Assembly (NCBI RefSeq): GCF_019278525.1
Contig: NZ_CP058986.1
Location: 1,832,001 to 1,896,000, forward strand
Source of the DNA: Polaribacter sp. HaHaR_3_91
GTDB lineage: Bacteria > Bacteroidota > Bacteroidia > Flavobacteriales > Flavobacteriaceae
Reading direction: 5' to 3'
DNA: 64,000 nt
Part shown: positions 61,170 to 64,000 of the stretch, piece by piece
Numbering within the stretch: the stretch's first letter is position 1
Layout of the letters: every line of letters starts with the position of its first letter
Notes under the pieces: model-generated
The model's input: only the letters and a program-made list of their open reading frames with translations
The model's database searches: none
What the model was told of the DNA's origin: nothing
Position numbers and translations under genes: made by a program

Positions 61170-63590
61170 ATGAAGAATTATAAAATATTTTTTTTATTAC
61201 TTTTTATAACAACTTTTTCGTTTTCACAGAATACAGACAGAGTCTTTAAAAGCATAAAACAAACAGCTAATGGTTTTAATATTAATGTGAATGATGGTTT
61301 GTACATTGTTACATTTTTAAACTCAAAAATTATAGAAACTAGCTTTATTCCTGCTGGTGAGCAGCAAATTAAAGAATCTCATGCGGTAGTTTTAAAACCA
61401 TCAGAAGTAGATATTACCCCTGTAATTAGTGCAAATGAAAGTAATTTCTTTTCAAAAGGAATTTCTGTACTTGTAAAACATAAACCTTTTCAAATTATTT
61501 ATAAGTATAATGATGAGGTTGTTATCTCAGAAAAAGCAGGTTATTTTAAGTCGGAACACCAACCAATGGATTTGGTTAGAGGCAATATTGTTGCCGATAA
61601 AACGGATAAAATTGAATTCAATTTAACTTCAGATGAGGTCTTATATGGTGCAGGATCAAGAGCTTTGGGCATGAATAGAAGAGGCAATAGATTGCCGCTT
61701 TATAACAGAGCTCAGTATGGTTATGAAACACATGCGGAGTTAATGAATTTTACGATTCCTTTGGTCATTTCTTCAAAAAAATACATGCTTCATTTTGACA
61801 ATGCCCCTATTGGTTATTTAGATTTAGACAGTAAAAAAGACAACACATTAACGTACGAAACTATTTCAGGAAGAAAAACGTACCAAGTTATTGTTGGTGA
61901 TTCTTGGCTAGAATTGGTTGACAATTATACAGATTTAACAGGAAAACAGCCTTTACCAGCTCGTTGGACTTTAGGAAATTTTTCGAGTAGATTTGGTTAT
62001 CATTCTCAAGAAGAAACAGAAGTAACAATTGCAAAATTTAAAGAAGAAAAAATACCTGTAGATGCAGTGATTTTAGACTTGTATTGGTTTGGAAAAGAGT
62101 TGCAAGGAACCATGGGGAATTTGGAGGTTTACAAAGATTCTTTTCCTGATATGAAAGGAATGATTTCTGGACTTAAAGACAAAGGTGTGAAAACGGTTTT
62201 AATTACAGAACCTTTTATTTTATCTACTTCTAAAAAATGGGATGAAGCTGTAGCCAAAAAAGTTTTAGCAACAGATTCAATCGGAAATCCTGCAAAATAT
62301 GATTTCTATTTTGGAAATACAGGTATAGTAGATATTTATAAAAAAGAAGGGAAAGAATGGTTCTGGAACATATATAAAGAACTTATAAATTTAGGAGCAA
62401 AAGGACTTTGGGGAGATTTAGGAGAGCCAGAGGTTTTGCCTTCTTGGGTCAATTTTCAAGATAAAAAAGCAGACGAAATTCATAATATTTACGGGCATGA
62501 TTGGGCACGTTTAATTTTTGAAGGATATCAAAAAGATTTTTCGAATGAAAGACCTTTTATTTTAATGCGAGCAGGTTATTCTGGGTCGCAACGTTTTGGG
62601 ATGATTCCTTGGTCTGGAGATGTTAACAGAACTTGGGGAGGATTACAATCTCAACCAGAAATTTCCTTACAAATGGGTATGCAAGGTTTGGGATACATGC
62701 ATTCTGATTTAGGCGGTTTTGCTGGCGCAAATTTAAATGATAATTTATATATCCGTTGGTTACAATATGGTGTTTTTCAACCGATATTTAGACCTCATGC
62801 TCAAGAAGATGTTGCAAGTGAACCTGTTTTTAGAAGTGATAGAGCTAAGAAATTGACAAAAAAAGCAATTGAATTACGCTATAAATTATTGCCATATAAT
62901 TACAATGTAGCGTTTGAGAACAATCAAAAAGGAACGCCTTTGATGCGACCTATCTTCTTTGAAGAAGACGATAAAAGATTGATGACTAATTCATCAACCT
63001 ATTTATGGGGAAAAGATTTTTTAATCACACCAATTTTAAAAGATTCGGTAGCAAGCAAAGAAATTTATTTTCCAAATACAGCCAATTGGTTTAATTTTTA
63101 TACAGATGAAAAAGTTATTGGTGGACAAACAAAATCCGTTGAATTAGATGAAGCAACAATTCCTACTTATGTTAGAGGAGGTGCTTTTATACCGATGGCA
63201 AAATTAGTACAGACTACAGATGCTTATAAAAGTGATGTTTTAGAAGTTCATTATTATTTAGATGCTTCTGTTAAAGAAAGTAAAAGAACGTTTTATAATG
63301 ATAATGGTTTGCTTTCTAAAGCATTTGAAAAAGGAGCTTATGAAATTCTAGAATTTGAGTCTAAATTAACTAAACGTTGCTTAGAATTTGAAATGAAAGC
63401 AGCATTTGGTGAAAATTGGAATCCAGAGCAAAAAGAAATTACGTTGGTATTGCATAATATCAATTGGAATCCTAAAAAGATAAAAGTTGATGGAAAAAGA
63501 AAACGAATTTTATCAGAAAAAAATACCCTTACAATTCCATTAAATTGGAATCCTAAGAAAGAATTAAAAGTAAAAATTTTATTAAAATAA
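61170..63590 (+). CDS. GH31 alpha-glucosidase
   Basis: Exported family 31 glycosidase of 806 residues with a signal peptide (FFLLLFITTFSFSQ). The N-terminal beta-sandwich (about 20-240) precedes the barrel. The nucleophile Asp lies in KGLWGDLGEPEVLPSW (about residue 416), and the acid/base Asp is in RPFILMRAGYSGSQRFGMIPWSGD (about 482). Other family segments are LPARWTLGNFSSRFGYHSQEE and IRWLQYGVFQPIFRPHAQED. The C-terminus has beta domains. It probably trims alpha-1,4 and perhaps alpha-1,6 glucosyl ends of periplasmic oligosaccharides. It follows the SusA-like gene by 41 bases. Confidence 0.92.
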   Translation: MKNYKIFFLLLFITTFSFSQNTDRVFKSIKQTANGFNINVNDGLYIVTFLNSKIIETSFIPAGEQQIKESHAVVLKPSEVDITPVISANESNFFSKGISVLVKHKPFQIIYKYNDEVVISEKAGYFKSEHQPMDLVRGNIVADKTDKIEFNLTSDEVLYGAGSRALGMNRRGNRLPLYNRAQYGYETHAELMNFTIPLVISSKKYMLHFDNAPIGYLDLDSKKDNTLTYETISGRKTYQVIVGDSWLELVDNYTDLTGKQPLPARWTLGNFSSRFGYHSQEETEVTIAKFKEEKIPVDAVILDLYWFGKELQGTMGNLEVYKDSFPDMKGMISGLKDKGVKTVLITEPFILSTSKKWDEAVAKKVLATDSIGNPAKYDFYFGNTGIVDIYKKEGKEWFWNIYKELINLGAKGLWGDLGEPEVLPSWVNFQDKKADEIHNIYGHDWARLIFEGYQKDFSNERPFILMRAGYSGSQRFGMIPWSGDVNRTWGGLQSQPEISLQMGMQGLGYMHSDLGGFAGANLNDNLYIRWLQYGVFQPIFRPHAQEDVASEPVFRSDRAKKLTKKAIELRYKLLPYNYNVAFENNQKGTPLMRPIFFEEDDKRLMTNSSTYLWGKDFLITPILKDSVASKEIYFPNTANWFNFYTDEKVIGGQTKSVELDEATIPTYVRGGAFIPMAKLVQTTDAYKSDVLEVHYYLDASVKESKRTFYNDNGLLSKAFEKGAYEILEFESKLTKRCLEFEMKAAFGENWNPEQKEITLVLHNINWNPKKIKVDGKRKRILSEKNTLTIPLNWNPKKELKVKILLK

Positions 63591-63600
63591 GAAATCAATT

Positions 63601-64000
63601 ATGAAAAAAATATACAGCGTTATATCTGTTTCAGTGTTAGCAATAATAATTGGTTGTTCAACAGAAAAAACACCAAAAATTAAGAAGATGAATTCAAATC
63701 AAGAGAAAAAAACAGTGGTTTATCAGGTATTTACACGATTATTCGGTAATACAAATACCACTAATAAACCTTGGGGAACTATTGAAGAAAATGGTGTTGG
63801 TAAATTCAATGATTTTACTGATAAAGCCTTGTCTGAAATTAAAGATTTAGGAGTTACACATATTTGGTACACAGGTGTTCCGCACCATGATGTAATTAGA
63901 GATTATACCGCGTTTGGCATTTCAAATGACGATCCAGATATTGTAAAAGGTAGAGCAGGATCTCCATATGCAGTAAAAGATTATTACAATGTTAATCCAG
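63601..64000 (+). CDS. GH13 alpha-amylase-type lipoprotein, 5' part only
   Basis: Gene cut by the window's right edge; 133 codons are visible and the frame is open to the end. The ATG at 63601 follows the GH31 stop by 10 bases. A lipoprotein signal with lipobox IIGC (about residue 20) is followed by TVVYQVFTRLFGN, FTDKALSEIKDLGVTHIWYTG and SPYAVKDYYNVNP. These are the first strand, first helix and second strand of a GH13 barrel. Active-site regions lie beyond the edge. It is probably a further SusG/amylase-type enzyme of the locus. Confidence 0.85.
   Translation, partial: MKKIYSVISVSVLAIIIGCSTEKTPKIKKMNSNQEKKTVVYQVFTRLFGNTNTTNKPWGTIEENGVGKFNDFTDKALSEIKDLGVTHIWYTGVPHHDVIRDYTAFGISNDDPDIVKGRAGSPYAVKDYYNVNP

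Overview
The window is AT-rich chromosomal DNA from a member of the Bacteroidota, most likely a marine Flavobacteriaceae (Polaribacter/Tenacibaculum-like). The evidence is: type IX secretion sorting domains of both types (A at 16740-17915 and 44649-47414, B at 23256-27824); SusC/SusD/SusE proteins; Bacteroidota-style promoters with a TAnnTTTG -7 box; no Shine-Dalgarno pattern; and families typical of the group (DUF3276, YajC next to a long NusB and a DUF1573 lipoprotein, a two-domain Nif3 of about 365 residues). The genus is an inference. I see no rRNA, tRNA, CRISPR array, phage or complete insertion sequence.

Layout. 1-6.6 kb: a methyltransferase, then a TetR-controlled efflux operon (TetR, TolC, HlyD adaptor, two ABC-2 permeases, no ATPase). 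6.9-9.6 kb: two tandem DUF368/PopT-type transporters overlapping aroE. 9.6-16.6 kb: housekeeping genes (DUF349 protein, zinc-ribbon-like coiled-coil protein, Nif3, lpxK, YebC). Two copies of a structured intergenic repeat (GCGTTAGGG ... AACGCCC) lie here. 16.7-27.8 kb: a small T9SS protein, the pta-ackA acetate operon, an acyl-CoA carboxylase carboxyltransferase, and a 1522-residue T9SS type B surface protein, with a nested palindromic element upstream of the carboxylase. 27.9-34.3 kb: an ABC transporter pair, a pRiA4b ORF-3-like protein, a thioesterase plus isochorismate synthase pair (menaquinone), a PUR-alpha-like DUF3276 protein and an MsbA/YheI-like exporter. 34.5-44.6 kb: nusB-DUF1573-yajC, ybbR-coaE, a two-component system, YciO, SRPBCC, a glycosyltransferase, an HsdR-N nuclease-like protein divergent from holA, and a DUF1569 protein.

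44.6-64 kb is an alpha-glucan (starch/maltodextrin) utilisation locus built as two divergent arms around a perfect LacI-type palindrome. The minus arm encodes susC, susD, a three-module SusE-like glycan-binding lipoprotein and a T9SS-exported GH13 amylase. The plus arm encodes a LacI regulator, an SLC45/GPH-like sugar permease, beta-phosphoglucomutase, a GH65 maltose phosphorylase, a GH13 neopullulanase-like lipoprotein, a GH31 alpha-glucosidase and the start of another GH13 lipoprotein cut by the window edge. Inferred flow: surface amylase and SusCDE capture and import oligosaccharides; periplasmic GH13/GH31 enzymes trim them; maltose enters by the permease; GH65 splits it to glucose and beta-glucose-1-phosphate; and PgmB makes glucose-6-phosphate.

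I did not find a convincing wholly new system. The most worthwhile second looks are the ATPase-less efflux operon, the cysteine-less zinc ribbon, the two structured repeat families, and the placement of terminators inside the sugar locus.
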